Of a stretch of DNA of 21,744 nt, positions 13,599 through 21,738 are shown in pieces. Below the pieces are notes generated by a model. The model was not told the origin of the DNA and searched no databases. It saw only the letters and a program-made list of their open reading frames with translations. Where the stretch lies: contig JARQWU010000180.1 of the NCBI GenBank assembly GCA_040182905.1, positions 1 to 21,744 of the forward strand. The letters run 5' to 3'. Source of the stretch: Barthelona sp. PAP020 (Eukaryota > Metamonada: BaSk clade). Each line of letters starts with the position of its first letter. Positions within the stretch are counted from its first letter, which is position 1. A program made the position numbers and the translations under genes.

Positions 13599-15299
13599 AT
13601 GAAAAAAATTTCTATTTTAATAGTATTGCTATTTATTTTTCTATATAATATTAAATGTATGGATTTAAGTTTAAACTTGCATAATGATTTGCTTCAAAAA
13701 GGAAAGACAATATTTGATTCATATAATATTAATCCATCAACTTGTTGGAAAGATATTTTAAGATATATTGAAACTTCTAATAGTTGTAAGGATATTTCTG
13801 ATAATGAGAGACGTAGATTAAGCATAAAATTAACAAATTGTCATTTGCAAAATTCTTTGCTGAAGTTTAAGCCTTACAGATGTAAGGATAATGAATCTGT
13901 TGATAAATGTGCCAATCGTTTTACTGAAAGTCATTTTGTTATTTATAGTAATTTTTTTGCACATGCTAATGAACTATGTTATTTCCTGGAACAACAATAT
14001 TTTCAATTACAAATCAGTGGAATTATGAACAATTTAATCAACACCACGATAAACACAAGTGATTCTTTGGAGAATATTTTTCAAATTTCGACAAAAGTTT
14101 CTGATGATTTGGAGAATTCAATAAGCTATGTCAGAAATCTTGAGATATTGTTTAATAATATGAAATTAAATTTGGATGCTGAAACAATGGATATGAAGGA
14201 GAATCTTAATGCAATCAATCAAGTTACACAGCAAACGTTTGATGAAACGCAACAAATTTTAATCCAACAAAGTGGTAAATTTTTGAAGATTAATAATTTG
14301 TTAGATACACAGTTTTCAGTGATAAATGACAATAATCAATATTTAAATAATATATATTATGACATAATTGAAGTTAACCAAACAATAGAAAATCAATTTA
14401 ATTTTTTGAAAAATGCAGGCAAAATTTTTGAAAAGAAAATTAATCAATCAATTGAATTAGGGGAAGATTTAATGAAATTAAACACTGATCTGATGAATAT
14501 AAGTGTTGATTTGAATGAGTCAATGTTAGAATCATTGAATAAGCACGTGGAAACCCAAAATATTGTAAATGAGTCACTTAGTAAGATTGAAATCATTGAC
14601 GATCGGTTAACCATGTTTGAAAAAAAAATAGATGTTGCAGCTTCAAAATTAGAGAATTTTGAGAGTAAAATTGAGTCTTTTGAAAAAATGTTTGAAAGTT
14701 TCCAGCAAAACTTCCACAAAAGTTTGGAAAGTTTAAACACATTGGAAAAGTTGATTGAAATATCAAATAAAGAAACGTTTAACATATTGGAAATGTCAAA
14801 AGACTCAAAGCAATATTTGAATGATTTGCAACAACAAACCACTGTTTTGAATGATCGTGTTTCATCCTTAGATAGTTTGGTGAATGAAAAGTTTGCGAAT
14901 GTTTTTAATTTTCTGAAAGTTAATCATGTTAATTTTTCGGCTATTGGTTTTTTCATTTTGAATTTACTGTTACTGAGGGTTTTTTCTTTTTGCCTGTCTT
15001 TGAAGGCACAGTTTGTTGCGGCTTGTATTATTGTGTTGCAACTGATTCTTGATGGGAAGTATCAATTGTCAGTTTGGTTTTCTTTGGCTTTACAGTTGTT
15101 GTTATATGTTTTTGATATCTTTAAACCATTAAAAAGCAGAAAATCCAAAAACACAAGAAGAACAAATAAGTCGAATATATTTAACACACCTGCAAATAGT
15201 AACAAAGCCTTTTCAGACGTTGACTATGATGAGACGTACGATGATGAAAATGATGATATTTATATGGAGGGTAGAATTAGTGTTTCTCCCACAGACTGA
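13599..15299 (+). CDS. Kar5/GEX1/Brambleberry nuclear-fusion (karyogamy) protein
   Basis: The frame opens at TTG, and the ATG at 13599 gives 566 residues beginning with a clear signal peptide (residues 1-20, ending IKC). The lumenal N-terminal domain carries the Kar5/GEX1 cysteine pattern at C49, C63, C81, C95, C104 and C127, with the tell-tale ERRRLSIKLTNCHLQ and the closing F-x-x-Y-S-N-F-F-A-H-x-x-x-L-C-Y-F-L-E-x-x-x-F. A long coiled-coil region (about 145-440) follows. Then come two to three transmembrane helices (about 446-508) and an acidic, basic-flanked tail. This is the complete family architecture. Members sit in the nuclear envelope/ER of gametes or zygotes and are needed for nuclear-envelope fusion after cell fusion. 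The gene therefore implies a sexual cycle, by family inference. It is followed 228 bp later by MYG1 on the same strand. Confidence 0.9.
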   Translation: MKKISILIVLLFIFLYNIKCMDLSLNLHNDLLQKGKTIFDSYNINPSTCWKDILRYIETSNSCKDISDNERRRLSIKLTNCHLQNSLLKFKPYRCKDNESVDKCANRFTESHFVIYSNFFAHANELCYFLEQQYFQLQISGIMNNLINTTINTSDSLENIFQISTKVSDDLENSISYVRNLEILFNNMKLNLDAETMDMKENLNAINQVTQQTFDETQQILIQQSGKFLKINNLLDTQFSVINDNNQYLNNIYYDIIEVNQTIENQFNFLKNAGKIFEKKINQSIELGEDLMKLNTDLMNISVDLNESMLESLNKHVETQNIVNESLSKIEIIDDRLTMFEKKIDVAASKLENFESKIESFEKMFESFQQNFHKSLESLNTLEKLIEISNKETFNILEMSKDSKQYLNDLQQQTTVLNDRVSSLDSLVNEKFANVFNFLKVNHVNFSAIGFFILNLLLLRVFSFCLSLKAQFVAACIIVLQLILDGKYQLSVWFSLALQLLLYVFDIFKPLKSRKSKNTRRTNKSNIFNTPANSNKAFSDVDYDETYDDENDDIYMEGRISVSPTD

Positions 15300-15527
15300 T
15301 AAATTTTTGTTTTTTGTTCTTATAAATTGATGTAGATGGAACAAACTTGGTGGAATTACGAGTTTATTGGAATTATGAAACAGTATCGGAGAACAATACC
15401 CGAAAAAAATCAATTTTTTGCTTCAAAGCCTGATACTCTTTCATTTGCATTATTGAAATGCCTTTAACAGTTCAAGTCTGGAAAGAGAAATTGATGAGTA
15501 AAGAGATTTTTTTTTTATTAGGCTGTC

Positions 15528-16460
15528 ATGTCAAACAAACAGATTGTTGTTCATAATGGTGCAATGCATGCTGATGAATGTGCATGCGTATGGATGTTAA
15601 AACAACTTCCTGAATTCGCCGAACATGAAGTTGTTCGTACTCGAGATAAAGATATTATTGAACATGCAGATATTGTTTGTGATGTTGGTGATATTTATGA
15701 CCATGAAAAAAAAAGGTATGATCATCATCAAAGTGGTTTTGAAGAGAAATTTAATGATAATGCAATTACCAAACATTGTGCAGCTGGATTAATATATCGC
15801 CATTATGGAAAAGATGTTATTTTATCTCTTTATCCTGATCTTGCCATTGAAGATGTTGATGCAGCCTATGAAAGCATGTATTGGGATTTTTTCCACATGA
15901 TTGATGCCAACGATAATGGTGTTGATCGAATTAAAAATACTTCCCTTTATCTTTACAAAGATTACACTTCTTTGCCAAGCAGAATTAATTTTTTGGATCA
16001 AACTGAATTTGATTTAGGTGTTGAAATGTGTGGTGTCGATTTTAAAAGTATTTTGAAATATTTCATTGAAACCATTTTGCCTGCAAGAAAAGTTTTCGAA
16101 AAAGCTTGGAAATCGCGTCACGATATTCATTCCTCTGGTAAAATTCTTGTCCTTGATAATCATGCACCAGTCTTCGGTTATATTTATGATGAGGAAGAGG
16201 AAAATGAAAAAGTGCTCTTTATTGTCTTTCCAACTGAAGAAGGTGATTATAGAATTCGTTGTGTTCCTGAAAGAGGACAAAAATTTTCAAACAGAAAATC
16301 TTTTCCTAAAAATTGGGGTGGAAAAAGAGATCAAGAATTGTCGGAACTTGTTGATGTTGAAGATGCTATTTTTGTTCATACAGGACGTTTTATTGGTGGT
16401 GCAAGAAGCAGAGAAAGTGCCATTAAAATGGCTATTTTAGCTGTTGAAAACGATGAATAA
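15528..16460 (+). CDS. MYG1: MYG1 family 3'-5' RNA exonuclease
   Basis: This 310-residue protein is full length for the MYG1 (UPF0160) family of DHH-type phosphoesterases. The metal-binding motifs are intact: H9-N-G-A-M-H14-A-D16, DVGDIYD at 52-58, YDHHQ at 64-68, then A-A-G-L-I-Y, D-A-N-D-N-G-V, and near the C-terminus an IRCVPE segment and FVHTGRFIGGARSRESA. Animal MYG1 trims RNA in nucleolus and mitochondria to coordinate both ribosome systems. No obvious mitochondrial presequence precedes the conserved HNG here, so the nuclear/cytosolic form is more likely unless a 5' exon is spliced on. A T-run followed by attag sits six bases before the ATG and looks like a splice acceptor. The stop codon overlaps an AATAAA. 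Confidence 0.93.
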   Translation: MSNKQIVVHNGAMHADECACVWMLKQLPEFAEHEVVRTRDKDIIEHADIVCDVGDIYDHEKKRYDHHQSGFEEKFNDNAITKHCAAGLIYRHYGKDVILSLYPDLAIEDVDAAYESMYWDFFHMIDANDNGVDRIKNTSLYLYKDYTSLPSRINFLDQTEFDLGVEMCGVDFKSILKYFIETILPARKVFEKAWKSRHDIHSSGKILVLDNHAPVFGYIYDEEEENEKVLFIVFPTEEGDYRIRCVPERGQKFSNRKSFPKNWGGKRDQELSELVDVEDAIFVHTGRFIGGARSRESAIKMAILAVENDE

Positions 16461-16724
16461 ATAATGAACTTAACTTTGATTTTTTGTTGTTTTTCATTGT
16501 TTTTCTTGGTATAGTTTGAAACCATATTTATGGTTCTTTTGAAAAACAGAGAAGACTTCATTCAAAGGATTGAATTCACTGAAAAGAATCATTAATTCAA
16601 GTTAATTATCTCATAGAATTGAAAAGTTTAAAATATATATTATATAATGATTTGAATAACCAAATTTGAAATAATAAATGATTCAGTTGACAACAATTCA
16701 CTTTTTTTTTTAATTTTATAGTTT

Positions 16725-16751
16725 ATGCACAAAAAATGGATGAAACGATAG
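16725..16751 (+). promoter_or_regulatory. Short upstream ORF overlapping the golgin start
   Basis: An ATG at 16725 starts an eight-codon frame ending in TAG at 16749-16751, out of frame with the main ATG at 16736 and overlapping it. It begins three bases after an acceptor-like ttttatag. It would reduce initiation at the main start if retained in the mRNA. Confidence 0.35.
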
Positions 16752-18562
16752 AATCACGAATAAATAATGATGAGGAAGATCCATTAAATACTCCAAAATG
16801 TGAATTTCAGACTCCTTTGATAAGTAATAGTGAAAAAGACTTGAAATTAAAATTAAGAACTGCCACCAGGGCATATAAAATGTTAAATGAACAAAAAATA
16901 TTCTTTGAAAAGTTATTAAAAATACTTTGTCCCACAGCAAATTATAATGATGTTGAATCTACAAAGAATTCAATAAGGGAAATAGCTTTAAAATTAGATA
17001 TGTATGATAAACAAAAAAGAAATGAAGATTCAAATGTTGAAACAAATGATGAAACAGATCATATTGATTCAAAAGAAATTGAGTCATTAAAAGAAAATGA
17101 AATTTCTGAACTTAAAGATGAGATATGTCAAATGAAAAATAAATTTGATGAAATAAACAATGAAATGCGTGTTGTGAAAGGAAAATATTCAACAATACAA
17201 GTAAGGATCAGCAAATTTGCTAAAGAATTGGGAGTCATCACTTCTAACACTGCTTCTGATTATGATTTATTGGAGGATAAGATGCGAACCATTCATTCTA
17301 ACAGTAATATTTTGCAACAGGAAGTTAAGTCTTTAAAACAAGTTATTCAAAGCTTAAATACTGATATTGATGATTATAAAGAAGTGAATGAAACAAATGA
17401 ACAATTAAATGCTGAGATTAGTGTGATTAAAAGAAAACTTGAAGAATCTGAAAAGTCGAATCTTAATCATGAAAAAAAGTACAAGGAAATGATGGAAAAA
17501 TTTGACTTAAGTGAAGAAAAAAATCGGAATAAGGCCAGATTAATTGAAGAAATGGAGACTATGATTGAAAAAGAAAAATTAACGTTAAAACAAAAGAAAG
17601 AACTGTTAAATAATTCGAATAGTTTCATTGTTGATTGTAATCAGCAATTTTGGAAGTTTAATCGTGATGTTGAAATGATTGAAAAGCAGGATTCCTTTAT
17701 CTTAAATATATTTCCAGATCAAAATGATCAAGAAGATGATTTAGAAATTGAAAACGATCAAAGAGAAATATATATTCCATTGAGCAAATATAAGGAGATT
17801 GAACATGCATTAAAATTACAAAGAATTGCTAATGAACAACAAAGACAACAATTTCAGGAATTTAGAAGCGCTACACAAGAGTTATTGATACAGAAACAAG
17901 AAGAATTAGAAGAAGAGAAAAAACAAAAATTGGAAAATGATTTAAATAAAAAGAATAAGATGGAACAATACATACAAACTTATGATACTTCGCAAAATAT
18001 TGATGATTTGCTGAGAGATATGAAAGTAAATGCTGATTTGCTTGAAAAAACAAAAAAAGAATTGCTTTCAATCGAAGACAAGTTAAACTTTGCAAACAAT
18101 GAAATAAATACATTGAAAAAAGAAATTTCTTTATTTCAAGTAAATAACAACGAATTGCAACTAACAAACAATGAATACATGTTATTAATAAAAAAACAAA
18201 AGACATCCATTGAAGACAATAAGATAAAGATCAAAGAATTACAAGAGAAATTAAACAGAATACAGTTAGACCAAGTTATGTCTCTTTACCCCCTTGTTGC
18301 TGATAAAAATGATGAAAAAGACTCCATAACATCTTTTGAAGAAGAAAAATGCAGTCATTGTGAAGAATTAGATACACAAATTAAACAATTGAATGTAGAA
18401 ATTGTTTATATTCGTTCAATCATGGCTGAGTTCTTAGTTGCAAAAAAAATTGAACAAGAATCTATGTTGGACATTATTTTTGATGTTTTAAATCTTAATA
18501 TTGAAAAACAACAAAAAATTATGGCAAAATATTCAAAAAACAAGTTGTTTAAAATCTTTTAA
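16736..18562 (+). CDS. Coiled-coil protein with GRIP-like C-terminus, probable golgin
   Basis: The 608 residues are almost wholly coiled coil (Glu, Lys, Gln, Asn and Leu heptads) from about residue 45 to 555, with an acidic disordered start. The last ~55 residues differ: YIRSIMAEFLVAKK, then SMLDIIFDVLNLNIEKQQKIM. This follows the GRIP/GRAB domain pattern (aromatic-x6-F, then a helix ending in V-x-x-L-L-x-[LF], then an E-E/K helix). GRIP domains bind Arl1-GTP and GRAB domains bind Arf1-GTP at the Golgi. A golgin tether is therefore inferred; the match is by pattern, not close identity. The start used is the ATG at 16736, with a possible 5' UTR intron acceptor at 16720-16721. An AATAAA lies about 35 bases after the stop. 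Other long coiled-coil proteins (centrosomal, for example) are the alternative. Confidence 0.68.
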   Translation: MDETIESRINNDEEDPLNTPKCEFQTPLISNSEKDLKLKLRTATRAYKMLNEQKIFFEKLLKILCPTANYNDVESTKNSIREIALKLDMYDKQKRNEDSNVETNDETDHIDSKEIESLKENEISELKDEICQMKNKFDEINNEMRVVKGKYSTIQVRISKFAKELGVITSNTASDYDLLEDKMRTIHSNSNILQQEVKSLKQVIQSLNTDIDDYKEVNETNEQLNAEISVIKRKLEESEKSNLNHEKKYKEMMEKFDLSEEKNRNKARLIEEMETMIEKEKLTLKQKKELLNNSNSFIVDCNQQFWKFNRDVEMIEKQDSFILNIFPDQNDQEDDLEIENDQREIYIPLSKYKEIEHALKLQRIANEQQRQQFQEFRSATQELLIQKQEELEEEKKQKLENDLNKKNKMEQYIQTYDTSQNIDDLLRDMKVNADLLEKTKKELLSIEDKLNFANNEINTLKKEISLFQVNNNELQLTNNEYMLLIKKQKTSIEDNKIKIKELQEKLNRIQLDQVMSLYPLVADKNDEKDSITSFEEEKCSHCEELDTQIKQLNVEIVYIRSIMAEFLVAKKIEQESMLDIIFDVLNLNIEKQQKIMAKYSKNKLFKIF

Positions 18563-19322
18563 GAGAAAAAAATTTTTTCTTCGTTTTTGTCAAAAATAAA
18601 CCTTATTCTCGCCTTTTTTTTTAAATAAGTCATCAAATCTTTACAGATAGGTCTGTTATTCAAGCAAAATGTTAATGATTAACTTTTCTATTATTCAATG
18701 AAAACTTTATTGAAGAATTAAAAAAGTAAGATCTCAACCAAAAGAATAATCGAATGAGAGCAGTAATGTTTATTTTGTCGATGAAGTGTGAACATTTGGG
18801 GAAAACTTTTTATCATTTTCATCAAATTCTTTGTATTTTTGCTTGAGGAAATTTGTCAAGAAAACGATCGTGTCTCAAAGTCATATGTTGACGCAAGGTT
18901 ATGAAAATCATTTGTTTATTTCTGTTCTGTATCAAATTAATTGGGAGATGATTGAATTTGTTTTGTTTGAGAGGGTGAATTTTTCCTTTTGGAATTTGTC
19001 AACAATAAAAGTTGAAATTTATCTTTCCATTTGCTTGACCAGTTGTTTGGGATACTGAATAAATGTTTGGAATCTTATTGACATATTCGATCATTTCATG
19101 TTTCGCCTTTTTGTGAGGTTTTTTAGCTTTTAGCTTTTATCAAATCATAGAACCAATGATTCTCTCTAACAATTCACATCTTGCCTCAGTAGACATGTTT
19201 AACAATTACTAACTGAAAAAAATAAATTGGAGATTTTTTTTAGTCTTATCGTTTATTGTTTAATATCAAGAGGTACCGATTATTCTTGAAAAATTAATTT
19301 ATATAATAATTGTTATGTTAAT
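18563..19322. other. 760-bp gap before the CAP-Gly gene, with intron-like signals
   Basis: The left end holds the golgin 3' UTR. No confident gene is present. A 34-codon minus-strand stretch (18874-18770) and a 75-codon plus-strand stretch (18831-19058, TTG start) are opposite readings of overlapping DNA, and neither matches a family. A perfect TACTAAC at 19207-19213, followed by a T-run and AG at 19242-19243, looks like the 3' end of an intron ahead of the CAP-Gly gene. A GTAAG at 18726-18730 is one possible donor. The gap may therefore be largely 5' UTR intron plus promoter. Confidence 0.45.
19207..19243 (+). promoter_or_regulatory. Branch point and 3' splice site in the CAP-Gly 5' leader
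   Basis: The heptamer TACTAAC (19207-19213), the optimal spliceosomal branch-point sequence, is followed 29-30 bases later by gattttttttag (AG at 19242-19243). The spacing and T-tract are right for a GT-AG intron. The reading frame downstream starts 80 bases later, so the intron would lie in the 5' UTR. Confidence 0.5.
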
Positions 19323-21080
19323 ATGAATATATTTAAAGTTGGTTCAAGAATTCGATTAAAAAGAGATGAAAAAAGGCCTGTTGAATGGTATGGATTTATT
19401 AGATATATTGGTGAAATTCATGTGAAAAGTGGGACTTGGTTTGGAATTGAATTGGACGAACCTTTCGGGAAAAATGATGGAAAAGTGAAGGGTGAACGAT
19501 ATTTTCGTTGTGACCCAAAGCATGGTATTTTTGTTACTGCTAAAAAAATTGAATTGTTGGATGAAAATGATGAATTGATTGACAATGATGAGTCTTTCAA
19601 TTATGATTCAGTGGTTACTTCCAGTGTTGCTGAAATATTAGAACCCAATTCAGATATCAAAATTCAGATTGATGTTGAGGCCCAAGAAAAGAAAAAAGAA
19701 AAAGCAAAAGATTTGTCAAAAACATCCACTGTTGAATTGTTTGAAACCTTAAAAGGACTCTCAAATAATTTTTTTGATTCTCACGATATTATTAAAGAGT
19801 TAGAAATGAGATTCGAACATTTAATTTTGACGGTAAAAAAATATAAATTGCAAGAAAGAACTGAAGAAAGAAGCAAAGAAAGTTTACGAAGTAATAAAAA
19901 GGAAAATAAAATGATGGAAACAAAAACAACAAAAATGGCGAGATATTGCAGAGAATTAAAAGAAGAAATGAATGAAACACAGAATAAATTTGATCAATTA
20001 AAGAAGGAAAATTTTTTTGAAAAGAAAAGCAGGCAAAATTTGGAAAAAAAATTAAAAAACTTTCATGAAACAAAAAACATTCATAATCAAATGAGTTGTC
20101 TAAACACCCAAATTACCAATGAAATGAAACTTAAGACTGAGTTATTGAAGAAGAAAAATAAAAAATTAGGTAAAATCTTGAAGAATTCATTTAAAACTCA
20201 AAGAGTTCAAGAATTTGATTTGATTAGTTTAAAAAACATTGTTAATCATTTGAAACATGATAATTTTGTGTTACAAATAAAGAATGTTAAGCAACATATT
20301 CCTGTATATTTACAAGCTCGTGTGCCTATTTTTTTGCCGAAGCACAAATTTAATGAAAAAATTCATCAAACTTTCAGCTTGGTACAATATTTTTCCGAAC
20401 AATTTTCTTATATTCTTCAGCAGCATAAAATTGTTAAAGATTCCGAAGAATTGTTTCAATTTTGTTTGCTTTATCATTATTTGTGCATTAAAGATACCAT
20501 AGAAATGAAAGACTATGAAATCATCAGAGATTTGCAATCAAGTAGTGTTTCTATTTCTGCTAGACACATTTCTGCTCAAATATTGTTTGCAAACACAAAA
20601 ATTTTTTACTTTTCATATTTAATTTTTGTTTTATGTAATTTTCAATTGAAGAATGAACAACGTTTGATGTTTCAAGATTGTGTCATCAATATAGTGACTT
20701 TTGATTCTGATATTACTCTTCCTTACTTTGAAGTTCCTGCGCTTTCTTCTTTAAAACATCCATTTGATGAACTATCAAGTCTTTTAGATTGTTTATCAAA
20801 TGTTGTTGGAAATTCTGAAACACCATCTTATTTAAATCTGCTACATGCTCTATTTGAACAACAAAAACAAGAAGAAGAAGAAGAAAAAACTACTAAAACA
20901 AATTTTATTTCCAATAACGAATTAATACTGACAGAAAATAATCAAGAAACGCAAAAACTCAAAAAATTACTGGAAGTCAAAGAATATGAACTCAACCTTC
21001 AGAGATCTGTTTGTCTTGAATTAAAAAAACAACTTTCTGATATATTGGAAAAAGAAGAAGTTGATTATGAAGTATTCTAA
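19323..21080 (+). CDS. CAP-Gly protein, short dynactin p150-like
   Basis: Residues about 5-78 are a CAP-Gly domain: VGSRIRLK, the core SGTWFGIELDEPFGKNDGKVKGERYF with GKNDG at 49-53, and HGIFV at 67-71. The GKNDG groove binds the C-terminal EEY/F of tubulin and EB proteins. Then come an acidic linker, a strong coiled coil (about 155-315), a helical globular region (about 325-520) with VQYFSEQFSYIL and FCLLYHYLC, and a final coiled coil (about 540-580). CAP-Gly, coiled coil, inter-coil globular domain, coiled coil is the order in dynactin p150-Glued, which links dynein to microtubules and cargo. At 585 residues it is about half the animal length. CLIP-type proteins are the alternative, but they lack the globular domain and usually carry zinc knuckles. 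The ATG at 19323 starts just before the domain. AATAAA at 21103-21108 ends the transcript. Confidence 0.78.
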   Translation: MNIFKVGSRIRLKRDEKRPVEWYGFIRYIGEIHVKSGTWFGIELDEPFGKNDGKVKGERYFRCDPKHGIFVTAKKIELLDENDELIDNDESFNYDSVVTSSVAEILEPNSDIKIQIDVEAQEKKKEKAKDLSKTSTVELFETLKGLSNNFFDSHDIIKELEMRFEHLILTVKKYKLQERTEERSKESLRSNKKENKMMETKTTKMARYCRELKEEMNETQNKFDQLKKENFFEKKSRQNLEKKLKNFHETKNIHNQMSCLNTQITNEMKLKTELLKKKNKKLGKILKNSFKTQRVQEFDLISLKNIVNHLKHDNFVLQIKNVKQHIPVYLQARVPIFLPKHKFNEKIHQTFSLVQYFSEQFSYILQQHKIVKDSEELFQFCLLYHYLCIKDTIEMKDYEIIRDLQSSSVSISARHISAQILFANTKIFYFSYLIFVLCNFQLKNEQRLMFQDCVINIVTFDSDITLPYFEVPALSSLKHPFDELSSLLDCLSNVVGNSETPSYLNLLHALFEQQKQEEEEEKTTKTNFISNNELILTENNQETQKLKKLLEVKEYELNLQRSVCLELKKQLSDILEKEEVDYEVF

Positions 21081-21102
21081 CTTCTATATTTTCGTTGAAA
21101 AA

Positions 21103-21141
21103 ATAAATACTTCCACAAATACATACATTCATGGTTTTTTA
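21103..21141. terminator. Polyadenylation signals between p150-like and GATA genes
   Basis: AATAAA on the plus strand at 21103-21108 lies 23 bases after the p150-like stop. TTTATT at 21136-21141 is a minus-strand AATAAA about 70 bases past the GATA-gene stop. The two transcripts converge here. Confidence 0.5.
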
Positions 21142-21208
21142 TTTTTTTATTTTTTTACCCCAATTTATTGTTTTGCTGTAAAATAGATTATGACCTTTAA
21201 TTTGACAT

Positions 21209-21490
21209 TCATTTCGATTTCTTCCCTAATTTCCTTTGTCTTTTACTTCTAATCTCTTCAATCAATTTCATCCAAGGAATATTGAATAATCCTTTTTCAA
21301 ATTTTAAATTACATGCATTACATAAAGTTTTATGACCATTCGGACCACTTTTAATTGCAGAAGTTTGAAATGCTCTGCAATTACATTTTTCACATCTCCA
21401 CAAATTGTAATTAATCGATGTTTTCTTTGGTTCACTTTCAACGGGTTGTGGAAAGGTCAAATATTTTTCAGAACAATCTCCGACCATCAT
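21209..21490 (-). CDS. Small GATA-type zinc-finger protein
   Basis: This 93-residue protein starts at tandem ATGs (21490). It carries one GATA finger, C33-x2-C36-x20-C57-x2-C60, with the diagnostic GPNGHKTLCNACNLKFEKG. The knuckle ending LCNAC and the following basic stretch (RSKRQRKLGKKSK) are what GATA factors use to contact DNA. The 20-residue loop is longer than the 17-18 of most animal and fungal fingers and resembles some plant and protist forms. The loop lacks the usual T-P-x-W-R, having QTSAIKSG instead. It is probably a nuclear DNA-binding regulator. It is very short, so an upstream exon could exist: an acceptor-like T-run and AG lies about 55 bases 5' of the start. Confidence 0.85.
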   Translation of the reverse strand: MMVGDCSEKYLTFPQPVESEPKKTSINYNLWRCEKCNCRAFQTSAIKSGPNGHKTLCNACNLKFEKGLFNIPWMKLIEEIRSKRQRKLGKKSK

Positions 21491-21645
21491 GAAAAAGATA
21501 GCAATGAGAAAAAAAAAATGATTTCAAGACAAATTGTAAACTGACTAAAAAAAAATTTTAGCACTCTTCTTTTCCATGGAAAGCATTTTTCGGTTTTTTA
21601 ACACCATAAAACAATTAAGAAAAAATACAATAAGAAGACTATCAT

Positions 21646-21738
21646 TTATAATTTAATCGCATCCAATATATCTAATTCACCATTAACTTCTTTTTGTAAA
21701 ATTTCACCTAATTGATTCAATAAATATTCTTGATTTTC
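21646..21738 (-). CDS. Last exon of a gene entering from the right (partial)
   Basis: On the minus strand ttgtag, a typical 3' splice site, ends at 21739 and is followed by 30 codons and a TAA at 21648-21646. The peptide begins ENQEYLLNQLGEILQKEV and ends LDAIKL, a well-formed amphipathic Glu/Leu/Gln composition typical of real coding sequence. In frame the codon at the junction would be TAG, so either an intron ends there or the stretch is not coding. The family is not recognisable. The gene continues beyond the window. Confidence 0.5.
   Translation of the reverse strand, partial: ENQEYLLNQLGEILQKEVNGELDILDAIKL

Noticed and set aside
15462-15480. tRNA-like T-loop (gttcaagtc)
   Set aside because: No A-box, acceptor stem or anticodon arm could be folded upstream, so it is a chance match.
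18831-19058. 75-codon plus-strand ORF in the gap before the CAP-Gly gene
   Set aside because: TTG start, no motif, and the opposite strand is equally open over part of it. The region is better explained as 5' leader or intron.
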